NCBI RefSeq assembly: GCF_020085105.1
Contig: NC_058043.1
Span: 17,784,167-17,848,166 of the forward strand
DNA from: Siniperca chuatsi
Lineage: Eukaryota > Chordata > Actinopteri > Centrarchiformes > Sinipercidae
Direction of reading: 5' to 3'
Length of the DNA stretch: 64,000 nucleotides
Shown: positions 27,206 through 40,102 of the stretch, in pieces
Position numbering within the stretch: position 1 is the first letter of the stretch
Layout of the letters: the number at the start of each line of letters is the position of its first letter
Program-made: the position numbers and the translations under genes
Notes under the pieces: generated by a model
What the model saw: only the letters and a program-made list of their open reading frames with translations
Told to the model about the DNA's origin: nothing
Databases searched by the model: none

Positions 27206-30107
27206 TTTTTTAAAGTTCTGTAACTGCTGTTTGACAGATTCATTGCATTCACCTTACAGGAATATAGTGGATATCACTCATTCTTTGTTGCCATATTTTT
27301 GTAGTTTATGAAATACAGGAGCAATAGCAGTAATAGACAAGATATAATACAGCAAATAATAAAATACAGTAAGTCCTTATACAGGATTGCATATATTAAA
27401 ATTAAAGTTTGTGTCTTTACACAGAAATACAGTAGGTAACCTAAACATACTGATGACAATATAACTGTTCTGACTGTAAACACTGAACATGTAGGTTATT
27501 AATTCTCAGCATGTAACTCAGTCTTTGGTTATCAGTACCTTTCATAGGAAAAAAAAAGATATTACAGCATTAGCATACAGTAGATACAGTATGTGCTCCT
27601 TTTGAGAGATATAAATTCAATGAAGTTGCTCATGATGTAGCTACATTATGCTATTAGACCATCCTCACGATGTCATGACAATGTTCAGTGCTATAATTCC
27701 CATGGAGACATTTAATTAAGGTGTTGATTAACCTAAATTATCCTAAAAAAGCACCATGAAAAGTGAAAAGATACAAATACTAGTTCTTTCAAAATAAAAG
27801 TACATTTACTGTACATTGCTACACCTCTCATGTGGGATTGGTGTGTTTTGCTGTTAACTTGCTTCACTGTTATCATGTGTGTGTGATCTGTAATGAGCAG
27901 CTGGAATTTATTGAGTAAAATGTCAGCTAGCAGTTTTTATCATTATTATCATTACTACTAGGTATTATTTTTCTATTATTAGTAGTAGTATTACTCTAAA
28001 CTATGTTCCATGATAATCATTCATTAGCAGGCAACAGAGCCAGAGCAAATTTAAGTTTGTGCAGGACTTTATCTCCTGTTTTTTCCTGATTTCTATCCAT
28101 GTGTGCACATACGATGGACAACAGATTTTGATGTGAGTCTCTAAAATCAACAATTTGAAGGTATTTTAGCAATGTAACTAAAATTAAGATGTGTTTGAAA
28201 ACTGCTACTTCTATATTTACATTTCAGCTCTGTGAGGCAGCCTGCGTGCTGGCTCCACTACTAGCTGCTATTTCTGACTGTGTTTATGAGACTGCTGACT
28301 GGCTGGCTGACATTTGCTGATTTGTTCAGGGTTGGGCACTAATGCCTAGAAGCTTTCAGTAGATGGTACTCGCTCTCAGTTGTTTCCCCCGGGCGATGCT
28401 TCCTGGCTGCTATTAACTGTCTGATATGGCAGGATGTACATTTATGTTACCAATCTGAATCTCACACTTAACATATCGTTTTAACTGCATCGTAACAACA
28501 CTGTAGGTTTATTTTAGGAATTTGAACTCACTGTCATGTATCCAGTCTGAACTAGAATTGCCATTATAGTATTTTTTGAACATGATTAACCCTTTCTAAA
28601 CAGTTCAAACTGAAGAACTGAGGCTGAAATCTGCCATCAGGAGACAAAGTCTGGAAAGCTGGGTGACTTTGCTGACTTGTGGAATGTTTTTTTAAGCTTT
28701 AAATGACCTTTAGCTCATTACAATGCTTATTTTTTTCTGAACCGGAAACTGTGATATCTCTGCAGACCATGCAGCAAATGTTAATGTACTAATAAATATG
28801 TGCTCTGAAAGAAACTTCCTCCTTCCTTTAAAAAAAAAAGGGCATAAATGCATATGAGGCCATACAATGGTTAGAGTAAGCAGATATGTTGCAATCAGGA
28901 AATCAAAATCTTTGTGTAACAATTATTGTGCACTACTGGATCTCATCAATATTATATAACAGTGTTTCTTTATTTATATATATTTATATATATATATTTT
29001 GCAGCGTCACCTGTAAAGTATCATGCGATGAAATTACTGGGTGAAATAACTGGCTCATCTTAAGTCAATATTTCATATACATTTGTCTGTTAATAGTCAA
29101 TAGTTGTATTTATATTGATGTAAACAACTAGATATCAGTTTCAGTAATACCTGCAGTATGTATGTGGTCATTGTGGGTAATTGCCACAACACTGGATGTA
29201 GTCTGGTTTATCTGAAAACGTTTTGTTATCATGCTTATCATGTTATCAACAATTCAAACTAAATTTAATAGAAATTATGATTATGAGTGAATTGCAAGAA
29301 GTTGGGTTGATGATTCTGTAATTATGCTGAATCCAAAACGACTTAATATAGACCTGCAGACAAGGTTTAAAGAAATTGTCAAAGCAGTATTTAAAAACAG
29401 AAGGTCAGTTACTGCAAACACACATATTATTCATTGAGCATTAAATCACACTCAAATCTAAAATTATATAAATAGATAAGATTGCATAAGAGTAATCCTT
29501 ACAGTATCATGTCCTGTAAAGGCCAACAGAACCACACAGGAATGTAAAACACAGCATTAAAATTAAATATCTTGCAGTAATAATTAAGTGAGCTCTTCAA
29601 GCTCTGCATAAAAATTAGCTTCTCTCTCAAGCAGCAGCTTCTATCCAACATCTTTAAAACTTTCAATCTTTGTAGTACCGTGATCCCCAGCGGATAAAAG
29701 AAGCCTGCTAAGTTGAGGAATAACATCAAAAATGTTTTCATGCTCTTTGTTGTCTCTGAGTAATTAGTGCTGAGGGTTAGTGTTTTTCTTTTTTAATTTT
29801 CTGATGGACTTCTATCAAAAATGCAAAAAATATTTCAAACTCTTATGCTGCATAGCAATTTCTTGCAGGGCCAGCCAATAACTTGCAGTAGAAGTGACAC
29901 TACTGAAAATAATAGGAGCATTAATTGCATTTTATTTTCTATCAACAGTACAGTGCCACCAGCTGTGAGAGCCAACTAAAGCTTTAACTTTGTTTGGAAG
30001 ATGCTAACTTTTGAATCTTGCACACATTCAAAGCACGCAAATCTCTGTGGAGCAGCCACATGGATCGAGCCATCCCTGTTTTACCCCGCAGGCCGTGCCT
30101 CTGACTT
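27206..30107. other. Intergenic DNA downstream of amigo1
   Basis: AT-rich, with a TA-rich microsatellite at about 28972-29000. The amigo1 3' UTR, transcribed leftward, must occupy the right part; an AATAAA on the minus strand at 29931-29936 is a candidate early polyadenylation site. No other gene was recognised. Confidence 0.4.
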
Positions 30108-31643
30108 TTACACCACCATGGGGGTATCGGAGCACGCAGAGCTGACAGACTCTGCGTCAGCCCTCCTTCTCTCCCTGTTGTCTCCCTGCCACTCCTCATC
30201 TTCCTCGCCTATTGGGTTCAACCTCCCGTTCTGCTCCAGCTGGTCCTTGGGTTCCAGGAGGGCCACATGTCTGTAGGGAAAGCCTCCGCCCTCCACTCTT
30301 TCTTGCCCTGTCTCCTCGTATGCCTGAGAGATGCTAACAGTTGAAGAGTGGAGGCTGTCTCCGGGGTCGCTTTTCTCCAGACCCTGACCTGGACAACAAG
30401 CGCAGCGGCAGGGTGGGAGATAGAGGTAGATGAGAACCATCACGACACTGACCAGACATGCTATGAGGGTGGTGTAAGCTGTTTTTAGGTTCTCCAATCC
30501 ACCACTCGTGGTGGAATTAAACACCACCACAGTTACATACAGCGTCTCGTTGAAGGAGTCGCTGGTGGCGTAGCAGGTGTAGACCCCTGAGTCCTCTACC
30601 TTCAAGGGCCCAATCTGGAGGCTGCCACCAGGACGCATCACGGCAGTCTTGTATGCCGGAGACACTGGGATGTCTCCAGGCAGCGCCCAGCTCTTCACCA
30701 CATCCTTTTGCTTGGTGTCACAGTCCAGGACCAGGAACTGCTCCAGATAGGCTTCTTCATCCTTAATTCTGACCTCACTGCAGTTCAAATAGACCTTGTC
30801 TAGATCCAGTATGGCCATTTTCTCCTTCTGCAGACCTGGTAGCACACAAGTGTGGCTGCCCTTGAAGTCAGTGACAGAGCTGAGCTCCTTGAGGTGCCAG
30901 TGTGCCACCACGTCATACAGCTCACAGCTGCAGGGCAGAGGGTTGTTGTGGAAGTACAGGCTGTTCTTGATCCAGGCGGGCAGAGCCTGAAGCTCACGCA
31001 GGGGCAGGGCTTTGATTCGGTTGGCGGACACATCCAGCAGTCTAAGAGTTTCCAGTCGGCTCTGCTCCTTCACCAGCTCCAAGGGGAAGCGTGAGATCTG
31101 GTTCTGGCTCAGGTAGAGCCTCTGCAGTCTGACTAGGCCAGAGAAGGCGGAGCGATCTATCTGAGAGATGCGGTTGTTATAAAGCAGCAGCACCTCCAGG
31201 TGCTTCAGAGGCTCAAAAATGACCTCGTCCAGCAGGCGGAGGCCATTAGAGGAAAGGTCCAGGTAACGAAGCTTCGTCACATACACAAATGCCTCAGAGG
31301 AGAGGAAGGTGAGGCCGTTGTGGTTGAGCAGCAGACTGTGTAGTCTGCTGAGATTTTTGGGGGTCCACTCAGCCCGTAGCCTGGTGATGAAGTTGAAGCT
31401 GAGGTCCAAAACAGCTGTATATTGTGGAAGAGCGGTGGGAACGTAGGATAGATTCATCTTGGAACAGCTGACGATGTTGCTGGCACACACACAAGTCTTG
31501 TGGCAGTCCAGAGGGCTTCCCATAAACTGTGCACTGCCTCTCACTGTTGACAACAATAAAGCCAGAGGTAGAACTGTGATAAAGCTCCTTCTTCTGAACA
31601 CTACTCCAGTGGCACGATGGGAAGTCCAGAGTGACCCCCCCAT
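30108..31643 (-). CDS. amigo1: Amphoterin-induced protein 1 (AMIGO1)
   Basis: A type I membrane adhesion protein of neurons. In mammals AMIGO1 promotes neurite outgrowth by homophilic binding and is an auxiliary subunit of Kv2.1 channels. The single coding exon gives 511 residues (human 493). In order: signal peptide (about 1-38); cysteine-rich LRR N-cap (CHKTCVCASNIVSC, about 47-60); about six leucine-rich repeats (74-235) including YLDLSSN and LYLSQNQISRFPLELVKE; LRR C-cap starting NPLPCSCELYDVV; one Ig domain with Cys308 and Cys357 (DSGVYTCYA); transmembrane helix about 390-410 (TLIACLVSVVMVLIYLYL); and a cytoplasmic tail ending SVSSACSDTPMVV, nearly the AMIGO1 terminus. The LRAEWTP and FNETL motifs also fit AMIGO1 better than AMIGO2 or AMIGO3. 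The start ATG is preceded within 70 bases by a probable 5' UTR acceptor (exon edge about 31709). Confidence 0.96.
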   Translation of the reverse strand: MGGSLWTSHRATGVVFRRRSFITVLPLALLLSTVRGSAQFMGSPLDCHKTCVCASNIVSCSKMNLSYVPTALPQYTAVLDLSFNFITRLRAEWTPKNLSRLHSLLLNHNGLTFLSSEAFVYVTKLRYLDLSSNGLRLLDEVIFEPLKHLEVLLLYNNRISQIDRSAFSGLVRLQRLYLSQNQISRFPLELVKEQSRLETLRLLDVSANRIKALPLRELQALPAWIKNSLYFHNNPLPCSCELYDVVAHWHLKELSSVTDFKGSHTCVLPGLQKEKMAILDLDKVYLNCSEVRIKDEEAYLEQFLVLDCDTKQKDVVKSWALPGDIPVSPAYKTAVMRPGGSLQIGPLKVEDSGVYTCYATSDSFNETLYVTVVVFNSTTSGGLENLKTAYTTLIACLVSVVMVLIYLYLPPCRCACCPGQGLEKSDPGDSLHSSTVSISQAYEETGQERVEGGGFPYRHVALLEPKDQLEQNGRLNPIGEEDEEWQGDNRERRRADAESVSSACSDTPMVV

Positions 31644-32040
31644 TATGTCAGGATTATAAACTATAGGAGTCTGGATGTGTTCTAGTCTTCACAGTGGAGG
31701 GTCATGGAGCTGTAAGGGCATATTGTACAATGAGATCAATAAATCAGCACTGTTTTACTGAGGATCTAAATGATGAAAGCTGTGATGTTAGTCCTTTATA
31801 TGACGACATTAATGCTCAATGCAGCAGCTAGGTTACTAGATGGTCAAAAAGTTATGGGTGCTCAGCAAATCAGTAATTAGCGAGATTAGTCTTGGCATCA
31901 AATTAATTAGAAAACCCATTTGCCGACAAGATTATTAACATGCTGTTGTTCGTTTCATCTGACCGGCGTTCCCATCATTAAATCTCCTCACTGTGTCACA
32001 GACATTTGTCCCGGCAGACACAAGTGTCCTAGTGCGTTAC

Positions 32041-32250
32041 CTTGTGTCGGTTTCTTAACATCCGAAGAGAAAATGGGGGGAGTCTTCAACAACAGTCCAG
32101 TCTTGGCGATGATCCGCTACAGGACAGTCTCATCCTCTTCATCACAACAGCGGCGATCAGCTGTCCCTCTCCTGCCTATCATCGGTACGTAGTGAATGAC
32201 CGGAAAAGCCTGTCTGCGTTCTTCACTGATGAGGAAATACAACCATCTGA
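32041..32250 (-). promoter_or_regulatory. amigo1: Probable amigo1 5' UTR exon and promoter
   Basis: On the minus strand, ACCGACACAAG is followed by the donor GTAACG at about 32040. The coding exon is preceded by a plausible acceptor (CTTACAG, edge about 31709). Together they suggest a two-exon gene with an untranslated first exon here. The upstream limit and transcription start are guesses. The block is less AT-rich than its surroundings. Confidence 0.35.
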
Positions 32251-33325
32251 TAGTTGATCTGATCTGAGGGGCGCATACAGCAGATCAGGGGGTGTGTCAC
32301 CCCCCGCCCTCTCTCTCTCTCTCTCGTATTTACACTACCTTCAAATAAGACACATGACTATTTTTAACACTAAAGAGGTGAATTTGAAGTGTCCAACATT
32401 ATAAGTGGGATCCTCAGCATCCTTCAAGTACACTAGCCTACTATTAAACTGACAGCCATAACAACATCACATTATGTGTCTGAAATCAGCTACAGTGTTT
32501 AAAACATTTTACTGTCTTTAATAAACATGTTGAATGTTGCCATGCAGTGTGGTAAACATCTGGGAATTGTATTTGAGATGAGCTCCAACCCTCCAGCAGG
32601 AGGATTGCTGAAGGCTGATTGTCCCTTTTGTCTTTTCCCTCCTCAGTGCTCATTCGATTATTATTTTGGCCCATATCATGATGCATTTTTTCTAAAACAA
32701 AGGGGTGGGGGGTCCTCTGGGATAGTTTCTTCCCTTTAAGGACGCATTAACTAGCAGTGGCTCATTCAGTGCCATGACGTCTTTAATGATGAAGCAATTC
32801 CTACTGGTTCATCTTATTACCGTGGTGAAGGACAGGGCAAACACTCATTGTGTGTGGGAACTGCAGCTGCAGCAGTCTTTATCACAGGACGTGATGTGCA
32901 TGCAGCAGTGTGTGAGGGATGAAAATGGAGAGTTCAGAGCAGCATGCTTAGAGTCCTGTCCTGTGAACTGGATTAAACACTTCCGCCATTACATTATATT
33001 AGTGAGATTTAAACATGAAGCATTGTGACTCGTACCATTGATTTTAGTTATTACTGTAAACTGTTTTTTACATCTTGTCCTTTGTTAAAATTCAACCCTT
33101 GCTTTTTAGTTTAGGGATCATGGCCAGATTAACCTGTTACAGGGGGCAAAACTGAGATTCTTGGAAACCTATTAACCACTCCTTCCTCCAACTTTCTGTG
33201 CAATGTTTACAGTTTTCTATATTATAATACTACCTGGCCGCAGGTTTGCAATTTGATTAAACACATAATTTTAGGAATATTCAACATATAATCACAAAAC
33301 CAAAACAATGAAGGTCTTTTTGGCC
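32251..33325. other. Intergenic DNA, short CT repeat
   Basis: A CT microsatellite lies at about 32309-32326, after a CACCCCCCGCC block. The other ORFs are short and unassigned. Sequences near the left edge may belong to the amigo1 promoter. Confidence 0.4.
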
Positions 33326-33710
33326 ACAATGTAAACAATTTGCAAACACAACATTGACATATCACCTTTTAAGTTGATAGGTCAAACTTGTTAGTTGCTT
33401 ATTTAAACATCCAGCAGTTATAGAGCAACATTATCATTCATTTAGAGTCGTGTTTCTGTACATTCTGTTCACTCTCTTTTGGTCTCCACCAACTCCTGAG
33501 GCAAATATCTGGCTCTTCAGCTGCTAAACACTCCACTATGTTCACCAGCTAGTTGCTCACTGTCTCTGTCTGGTGCTGAGCAGGAAGTGTACAGTGTTTC
33601 TTTTTAGAACTTTTTAACTGAAAACAGCTGCTGCCGAAAATGATCCTATGAGAGAGTGAACCAAAACTAAAATAACAATGTCGATAATAGCTGCGTTAAA
33701 ATTGGACCTC
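33326..33710 (+). repeat. Dispersed repeat, CACCAGCTAGTTGCT family, copy 1
   Basis: The stretch from AGTCGTGTTTCTGTACATTC through GCTGCTAAACACTCC, TTCACCAGCTAGTTGCT, AGTGTACAGTG and ACTGAAAACAGCTGCTGC matches the order of blocks at 50250-50700 in the same orientation. Non-coding; class unresolved. Confidence 0.65.
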
Positions 33711-34009
33711 AAGATCAGGTAATTAAACAGGACCAACAGCACATTAAGGCTCTTGTCACATCAGTGGATATTGGGCTTTAATGGTGCTCATTCTCAAACA
33801 AATAATTTCTAATAAATTAGCACAACTCAGGTTACACAAAATCAGTTACCAGCATTGCCCCACCAACAGCCTTGGGATATAGTTGTAAGTTTAGACATAA
33901 CCCAGTGTGTGCACATTAATGCAACTGAACTGGCTACACTCATTGTATTGTTGGCAGTTAGGATAACTTGTAAGCAGTAAGGACGACTCAAAGACACACA
34001 TAGCACATT

Positions 34010-35041
34010 GGGCAATGTTGAGGCAGTTTATTTGGTTCATGTTGAGGGTTTCAAAGATCGAGAGTCTCTGGACCGGCCGGCAAGAGATTAGACTGCGATC
34101 CAGCAGGGGGTACGGGAGCGGAGAGCAGTTGCCAAAAGGCCGGGGTTGCTGTCTGCTGTGTTCCAGTAGGGTGTGATGGTGGCGCCTGAGGCTGCAGCGG
34201 TCCGGCAAAGGCGGTGAGCGCAGGCTGCTGAGATCCAGCGGCAGAGGCGAGGACAGGGAGTGATGGCTGCCGCCATCCAGCAGAGAGTCCAGGAAAGAGT
34301 CCTCCGCTCCCGAGTCAATCAGGGCTAGTAGCTGAAGTGATCCGTGTGGGTAGTGGAGAATGACCGGGATCTGTAGGCGAGGTGGTACCGGCTGTTGAGA
34401 GCTGGGTGGTGAGTCGGGAGACCTGCTGGGTTAGCTGTGTGATTTGGGAAACCATGGCCTGTTTGCTGTCTGTCAGAGTCTGGAGTAATTGTCCGTGCTG
34501 GCCTAGCAGAATCTCTCGGTTAGCTAGCATTAAGTGATAGGGTGCTACTTCCGAGTTATTACCTGCTGGGTCCATGTTTGGTTGGATCATTCTGTCGTAA
34601 GGGGTGCTGTATGGAGGTATGTGGACCCAAAAGCAGATAATGAGGAAGCGGTCTCAGGGTGAAGTAGCCGGATGACTACCGTGTTTATTGTGGGGTGGAA
34701 TGCAGGCAAGAACAGGCAGAGGTGAGCAGACAGGTAATGAGCAGACAAAATCCAAACAAGGTCCACGGGAGAATAAAGAATCCAACACAACTTACAGAGA
34801 CAATGCTCAGCAGGACCAACACCATGTGTATAACAATGATCCAACCCTGAACAAAGAAAAGACCCAGACTAAATACCCTAGGGGAGGTGAGATAACGAGA
34901 CACAGGTGCAAACAATCAAGGGAGGACCAACAATCAAAACTGGAGGGAAAACACAGACAGGAAGTAAAAACACAAGACACACAAGGGAAGAAGAATACTA
35001 CCACAATAAACCAGGAAGTGATAACACCTAAACTATCACAG
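34010..35041 (-). mobile_element. Internally deleted Ty3/Gypsy LTR retrotransposon remnant
   Basis: On the minus strand a probable LTR runs from TGTGATAGTTTAGGTG (end near 35041) to about 34593 (...CCTTACGACA), with an AATAAA inside near 34691. It is followed at once by a gag-like start: ATG, then NMDPAGNN, and a glutamine-rich coiled segment (ILLGQHGQLLQTLTDSKQAM), the usual N-terminus of fish Gypsy gag. Less than 100 codons later, in a shifted frame, comes a retropepsin start with LLALIDSGAEDSFLDSLL. The rest of gag and all of RT, RNase H and integrase are missing. The right internal end holds CCAAATAAACTGCCTC near 34030. The LTR limits are approximate and no second LTR or target duplication was found. 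This is a dead copy or a non-autonomous derivative. Confidence 0.7.
34315..34575 (-). pseudogene. Truncated gag fragment of the Gypsy element
   Basis: A frame of 87-91 residues (91 from MIQPN; the family-like start is MDPAGNN) is glutamine/leucine-rich and predicted helical, with two QLTQQ-type heptads. No zinc knuckle is left. It ends by stop after TSATSPD, where the frame that encodes the protease motif (IDSGAEDSF) takes over by shift. The fusion of gag start to protease indicates an internal deletion. Confidence 0.6.
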
Positions 35042-36102
35042 TAACAGGAAAGGCTGCACCATCACAGTAGCAGGTCAACACACTGGTACTGAAAACTGGC
35101 CTGTATGCTGGGAAGTTAATGAGGGAACGAGGGAATGAGAGACAGCTGAGCAGGCAGGTGATCTCCAGAGGACGGAAACTCACTGACGGCAACTATAGAT
35201 GTTTTTCCACAGCTGCAAGGCAGGGACCATGTTTGCAGACAGAGTCTAAAGCTGAAGAAGGTGAAAAGGGCGACGATGCAGACGTCAACATGACAGATAA
35301 CCATCCAGCTCACGTATAGCAGCACATTAAACACTTTGTTATCAATCTTCTGAGCACAAGGTCACCTCACACAGAAACCATCACATAAAAAGTGATGTGA
35401 AGATGAAATGGTACACAGGTCTGGTTGCCAAGGGTAGGAGGAGATGGTGAGGAAAGCACACAATGACAACTCCATGTGCAGTGTAAAATGATGGGTGAAG
35501 GAAACATTTGGAAGGTGAGATGAACAACTGTGTGTGGAGAGAGGAGAGGCGCATTACCTGGTAAAGAGTTTTCACAGAAATCAGGGCACGGTTTCAGTGG
35601 TGGATCGAGTCACACTGTGAGGTCTCACTTACATTGGCCAGATAACTTACATCCCAGAGACTTTAAATAAAATAATCTAGTCATCATTCTGTCAACAGAA
35701 ATCCTCACTTACCCAATGCTGCTCGTGTAAAGTAAATAATAGTCATGTAATTTGTACTAATTTTTTATTGTTTTCTGGATATTTAACAGCAGATTTCTAC
35801 AGTGTCAATCATGCAGAAAAAATGTGACTATATAAATTAGAGAGTATTTTATATTAAAAAATCCATGTAGGAGCTTTCTCCTGACAGAAGATGAAAAATT
35901 TAAATATAACAATCAAGAAGGACAATAGTCAACTGAAAGATCTATGTGGAGTCCATATAGGCTGAAATGATTAGTATCACTGTGTTTAAACAAAGACCTG
36001 CTATCATGTACACATTATTCACTAGTAATGAATGATAACAATGAATAAAGTAACGATAAATAAAATAAGAATAAAATGATAATGAACAAAGAGTAAATGC
36101 CA
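35042..36102. other. Intergenic DNA, nothing recognised
   Basis: Short unassigned ORFs only. No second LTR of the neighbouring Gypsy remnant was found here. Confidence 0.4.
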
Positions 36103-36533
36103 GTGGTAGAAGAAATAATTGACTTAAATAAGAGTAGGTATACCACAAAATACTCCATTACAAGTAAAATTTCACTTAAGTAAAAGAACAGAAGTACTAC
36201 AAATGTAATAAATGTACTTTAAGTATCAAAAGTACTCAATATGCAGAATGGCTCCTGTCAGTGTTGTATTATTATATTATTGGATCATTATTATTGATGT
36301 ATTATTATGCAAGCAGTGCTTCAGTGTTGTAGTTGGTTGAGGTGGAGCTAATTTTAACTACTTCATACACTGCTGGTGGTTTAATCTGTAACAACAGATC
36401 ATATTTTATTAACTGATTTTATGTTTTGTATGTAAAATTTGTAATTTGAAAAGTAACAGTAGCAGTTAACTAAATGTAGTGAGGTGAAAAGTACTTACTT
36501 GAGTAAATGTACTTAGTTATTTTCCACCAATGC
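36103..36533 (+). repeat. hAT-like MITE, copy 5 (AAGTA family)
   Basis: The ends read CAGTGGTAGAAGAAATAATTG and GTACTTAGTTATTTTCCACCAATG. They form the family's inverted termini and are the most complete pair in the window. The internal blocks GGCTCCTGTCAGTGTTGTAT and GGTGGAGCTAATTTTAACTA match copies 1-3. The flanks AATGC/AATGCC may hold a short target duplication but it is not clear. Confidence 0.8.
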
Positions 36534-37522
36534 CAGTGAATAGAGAATAAATGTGGCCTATCCTTCCTCCTTCCTTCTGACACGTCCTTTTTATTCCATA
36601 ATGGAAAATGACAAAAACTTTCAGCGATGTGATGGATGTGTCAAAACTTATAATAAGAAAAGCTCAATCAAATATTTGCTCAAATAAACTCTTACAAATT
36701 AGAAATCAACTAAAACCTTTTTGAAAGTCCCCGTGGAAGATGCTGTACATTGATCAGCTCATCTAGAGTGCTGTAACTGGAGGAGTATTATCTGATATTA
36801 TCATCATTAATCTTTTTGCCAGACGTCCTTAGGGATCCATGCTTACATCCTCTCCCACTTATGAGAGGAGTTACAAGAAACAGAGAGGACACATTTTCAT
36901 TTTGAGCTTTTATCGATACCTGTCCTAAACACTGCTACAGAGTGTGTTTCCATTAATTTAATTCATGTGTCATCATATGCGCTGCCTTTCAGGGCAAGAA
37001 TCCAACTGTTCTTGTGCTAGAGCTGTTGAGCATTATGGGAAAGTGTGACGCATGGAAAAGAAAAAGGATGATTCATTTAGAGTTGAAAAGTGAAACATCT
37101 CACTCCACTTTACAAACCCACATGCCTCTACTTTCCAATGAAAACTGTGTATCTCCAAAATATCAGTTGTTCATGACATGAAAACAGCCTTGTTTTAAGC
37201 TTTGTGACAGTGAATTTTTAAAGTAATTTAAGTGTTTTTTAGTGTACGACGTAGAAGAGCATTTTGCTTATAATAATTTATGTGAAAACCTAAAAATCAC
37301 CAAATATGGAGATACATGGTTTTCACTAGACGATGACAATATACATCACGATTACTTTGAGGTCCAGCGAGTTATGGAGCTGTGTTACTGAGACCGTGCT
37401 GTGTAGGCGCAATGCATCTGCAACCTCCACTCTATAATAATGTGACATGGATCTCAGTAGCAGTAATTACCCGTCATTACCAGAGTGTTTTCAGTACTAG
37501 TACACAGAGATACACATGCAAG

Positions 37523-37581
<59 letters not shown>

Positions 37582-40100
37582 TGAAAACAAGCAGTTTATG
37601 CTACTTTTGCTGTACAAATGTACAACATTGCTGCCACGATGCAAGGAATTTGGCCTGGTGGCCTTTTTCTTTAGTTAAAATTCATGAGTTCACTATACCC
37701 AGGCTCAAATCCCAACAAATAGTCAACAAATCCCATGAAAAGATCAAAACCAACAGTAAATTGATCCTACAAGTATTGTCTGTGTAGCCAAAGCCTGATG
37801 TAGCTTATTCGTCTGTGCCTCCATTGTTATCCAGAAACTATTTAGAAACACATCAGTGAGCCACATAGTTGCACTGTGTGTCATGTTCCTTCATTACGAT
37901 GAACACACACACTGTAGTCTATTTTGAGTCAATCCTATATACAGCATCCTGCTGCTGTATACACTCACTAGCTCATCATATGTATTAATCCACAGTGGAA
38001 AATAGTCCCCAACAAATACACTATTTGCTCCTGTTTGATTAATGATTGCTAAAAACTACAGTGTCCAGAAATCATATTATATATTTGTGACTTGCTTTTA
38101 AAGATTTATGTCTTCATTTGGAACTAACAGGTTGAGAGCCAGAGACAGGCTGGGGAAGTTGGGAAGTACTAAGAGACGATTAATGTCCTGCTGTTTGTTG
38201 ACAATATCAAAACATAGAGCGTATTGCCTTAGCCTTTAAATTCATAAAGACAATCTTCACAAAGGACAAAACTGATGCAGCTTTTGCTTTCATTCTACAG
38301 TTATAATAGTAGCAGCTGGACAAAGCTGATTCAACCTGATGTGCATTCGATTGGGAAGCATCAGATAGCAGGGGTGATTTAGGCAGTGGCCTGGAGGATG
38401 GCGTTCTGTTCTCAGGAGATTTACAGTCGTCTTGTGAATTATAAATGAGGTGCAGCTCTGGGGCAGTCCACAGCGCTCCATCAGCTAAATGAGATCTGCC
38501 TCTTTTCTCAAGAGCTGCTTGCTGCTCACAGCTGAAAAAATAATGGATTTAATTGTTTTATAACAACTGATACTGAACATGATTGTGTGTTGTTGATGAA
38601 GATGATCCACATATTGGTTGACAGCTCATTGTGATGCTCAGAAATAATATATTCTGGTCATGATATAACCTGATGTGCCATGATGCTTTTATATGTATAA
38701 TATATTGAAGATCTATGAAGATATACAGTGGCATCAAATGATAAATAGCTTTTATATCATTCTTTAGTAAGTATTCAGGTTAGGGATCATACAACAGGTT
38801 ATTTTGGGCTTCAGGGTTGAATTGCATGCAATTGCATGTTTTTTTCATTAAAACATCATTGTGTTGTTGGCCTTAGAATAAAGGCAAAAGTATTTAGAGA
38901 ATACCAGTAGATTTATATTTACTCCTGAACACTGAATGGAAATAAAGATATTGGAGCTCACAGAGCATGCACATTTTTTGTGCTTGTGATAGGTTGTAGT
39001 ATCATAGTTTGTCATCAGACTCTTTCTGAATGATATCTTCTCTGAAAGTTTACAGAAGTCATTGCAGATGACTGAAGATGATGAAATTCTGGCTCATTTT
39101 CCTCACTGAAGGATCCATAGTAATTCTATTAATGTGTTGGATGTATTGCACACTGATATTCCTTCAAAGCCAGAGAAAGAACAGATGAACAAATCCCAGA
39201 GATAAAGCTCTCTGTGTGATAAACATAGCAAGAACAAGAGCATTCATATGGTTTCTTTGTATTAGAGAAGAACAATTAGGTACTGTATAACCCCGCAGAC
39301 ACACACACAAAACATGATCATACTACAAGCTGAACAAGAGTTCACATAATTATTGTTATCAGGTGACTCCCTGGTGTGGTGTGCCTGTGTGATGTTCCTG
39401 TCTTATGTGTCTGTATTACCTGTTTAAGAGTGTACATGTGAACCGCATGTGCAGGTGAATTTGTCTCGAAAGGTACCACAACTGTTGTTCAGTTGTTTTG
39501 TACATCCAGAACGGGTGGTTGCAGCTCCACGTCTCCATCTAACAAAGGCCAGAAAATCTCCCTTGTTTGCATTTTGCCTCTCTCTGCTTGGCACTGGTGC
39601 ATCGCAGTTATGTTTAGGTACATGCATATTCAAGTGAGCTTGTGTAAGTGTGTGTGGCTATAAAATAATGCAATACCAAAACTGTTCTTAGAGATATTTC
39701 TGTGATCTCTGTTACAGTGGGTGAAGCAGGCAGCTACTGTCCCACACACACAATAAAGTGGACACACTGCCACCATCTGGCAGGTTTGCTGAGTTATCTG
39801 GAGTAAAAGATGGTTTCATTCAGCAGAGTTATAGATAACTCAGTAAACCTGCTTCTTGGAACAGGCCTCATGTCTAATGGGATTTCTATAAAAATATAAA
39901 ACAAATGTTTTTGTTAGGCTGTATTTAGATGTATTCCTACACTAATTTGCTAAAGATGGCAGTCTAATTGCGACAAAAGACGCCCTCATGCATTTTGTTG
40001 GAACATATTATGAAGCAAATAAACAGAGAGGCATTGCTACCATGAGATGTGACATCAGCTTTTACAACACTTACTACAAAGCTCTTGCACATTGTCAGTC
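36534..40100. other. Intergenic DNA with CA microsatellite
   Basis: No gene was recognised between the MITE and the hairpin at 40.1 kb. The 37382-37787 ORFs are frames through the CA run. A CA-rich patch also lies at 39300-39310. Confidence 0.45.
37524..37579. repeat. CA microsatellite
   Basis: About 28 perfect CA dinucleotides. They are the sole source of the poly-His/Thr ORFs at this place. Confidence 0.95.
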
Positions 40101-40102
40101 AC

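Noticed and set aside
36103-36533. Clean 8-bp target duplication for MITE copy 5
   Set aside because: The flanks share only AATGCC-like bases that overlap the termini, so a duplication cannot be told apart from terminal sequence.
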